Shown piece after piece: positions 63,600 to 64,000 of a stretch of DNA of 64,000 nt; position 1 is the first letter of the stretch, and each line of letters opens with the position of its first letter. The stretch comes from Paraphysomonas bandaiensis. Lineage: Eukaryota > Chrysophyceae. Location: positions 124,001 through 188,000 of the forward strand of contig CBFFRP010000378.1 in NCBI GenBank assembly GCA_965644295.1, written 5' to 3'. The notes below the pieces were generated by a model that worked only from the letters and a program-made list of their open reading frames with translations, ran no database searches and had not been told where the DNA came from. A program made the position numbers and the translations under genes.

Positions 63600-64000
63600 C
63601 AGGGCCTGATAACCATTAATGGCCCATTAATGGTAGTTCAGTTCCCGGCAATTATAATGGCCATTAATACTTACTAACTTAAAGTGGATAGCACCACTCA
63701 TATAATAGATAGTGTTGTGCTCCCTTAATTGCTAATTTTTAGTTAAATAGCAGACTACAAATTTTAACTACTTCTCGCTCTCTACTGGCACATCAGGATC
63801 TTTTTGCAGGGCTTTATGGAGGGTATAAACATCCCACAACATGTAATTGGCTCGTAGGAATAGCAACGATTCTAGACGATATGGATTCATGTTTCTACGC
63901 TCAGGTGTCATAATCAACTTTGCACGACTAAAGAGCCTCTCAACAACATTAGATTATGCTTCAATATGAAGCAAGCAGCGGTAGTTGGACTCATAGGTAC
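63600..64000 (-). mobile_element. 3' end of a hAT transposon with broken transposase, cut by window edge
   Basis: The left limit is a terminal CAGGGCCTGATAACCATTAA, a hAT-type end sharing AACCATTAATGG with the 119-bp MITE. On the minus strand 63773-63999 encodes the hAT dimerisation domain: V-E-R-L-F-S-R-A-K, then R-R-N-M-N-P-Y-R-L-E-S-L-L-F-L and an acidic/basic end before a TAG. A TAA stop interrupts the frame a few codons before V-E-R-L-F-S (about 63955-63957), so this copy is inactive unless the stop is a recent polymorphism. The remainder lies beyond the window. Confidence 0.85.

Overview
This is a nuclear window from a microbial eukaryote. Genes are split by short GT-AG introns (mostly 46-134 bp, some at the lower end), intergenic DNA is AT-rich, and the proteins include cytosolic ribosomal protein eL34, mitochondrial ATP synthase OSCP, RUVBL1/pontin and a Sen1/senataxin helicase. 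A giant surface protein with P-[ST]-x-x-P-[ST] linkers, a plant/alga-type GLYR reductase and a Crypton-like tyrosine recombinase together suggest a heterokont (stramenopile) alga or relative. That placement is inference; no rRNA or plastid gene is present to test it.

Layout. 1-13023 (minus): one uninterrupted, 3'-truncated reading frame of at least 4341 codons for a secreted, repeat-rich adhesin-like protein. 13.5-14.3 kb: small IQ-motif protein. 15.2-23.4 kb: a 1.8-kb inverted duplication of an exostosin-type (GT47) glycosyltransferase gene flanking a membrane-anchored subtilase. 23.8-36.4 kb: phytanoyl-CoA dioxygenase family, DUF402 protein, TBC-TLDc protein, DGQHR-domain protein, an unrecognised acidic coiled-coil protein, aldo-keto reductase and eL34. 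36.5-52.6 kb: a transposon graveyard. It holds hAT remnants, a deleted and an intact Ty3/gypsy chromodomain retrotransposon (one inside a hAT remnant, one splitting a Crypton recombinase ORF), a 0.5-kb inverted-terminal repeat family in two copies, and a Harbinger-like element nested in one copy with a further element nested inside it. 53-63.1 kb: housekeeping genes (ATP synthase OSCP, GLYR-type reductase, RUVBL1, senataxin-like helicase). 63.6-64 kb: 3' end of another hAT element with a disrupted reading frame.

How the genes relate. There is no operon logic. Several pairs are divergent with shared upstream regions (giant protein/IQ protein; DGQHR/coiled coil; OSCP/GLYR; RUVBL1/senataxin). 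The secretory set (giant surface protein, two type II Golgi-type glycosyltransferases, membrane subtilase) sits together in the first 23 kb and could contribute to making, glycosylating and processing cell-surface proteins, but this is only positional inference.

Exon boundaries below were placed by hand from reading frame, GT-AG sites and family conservation. They sum to intact frames for all multi-exon genes listed, but no transcript evidence was available.
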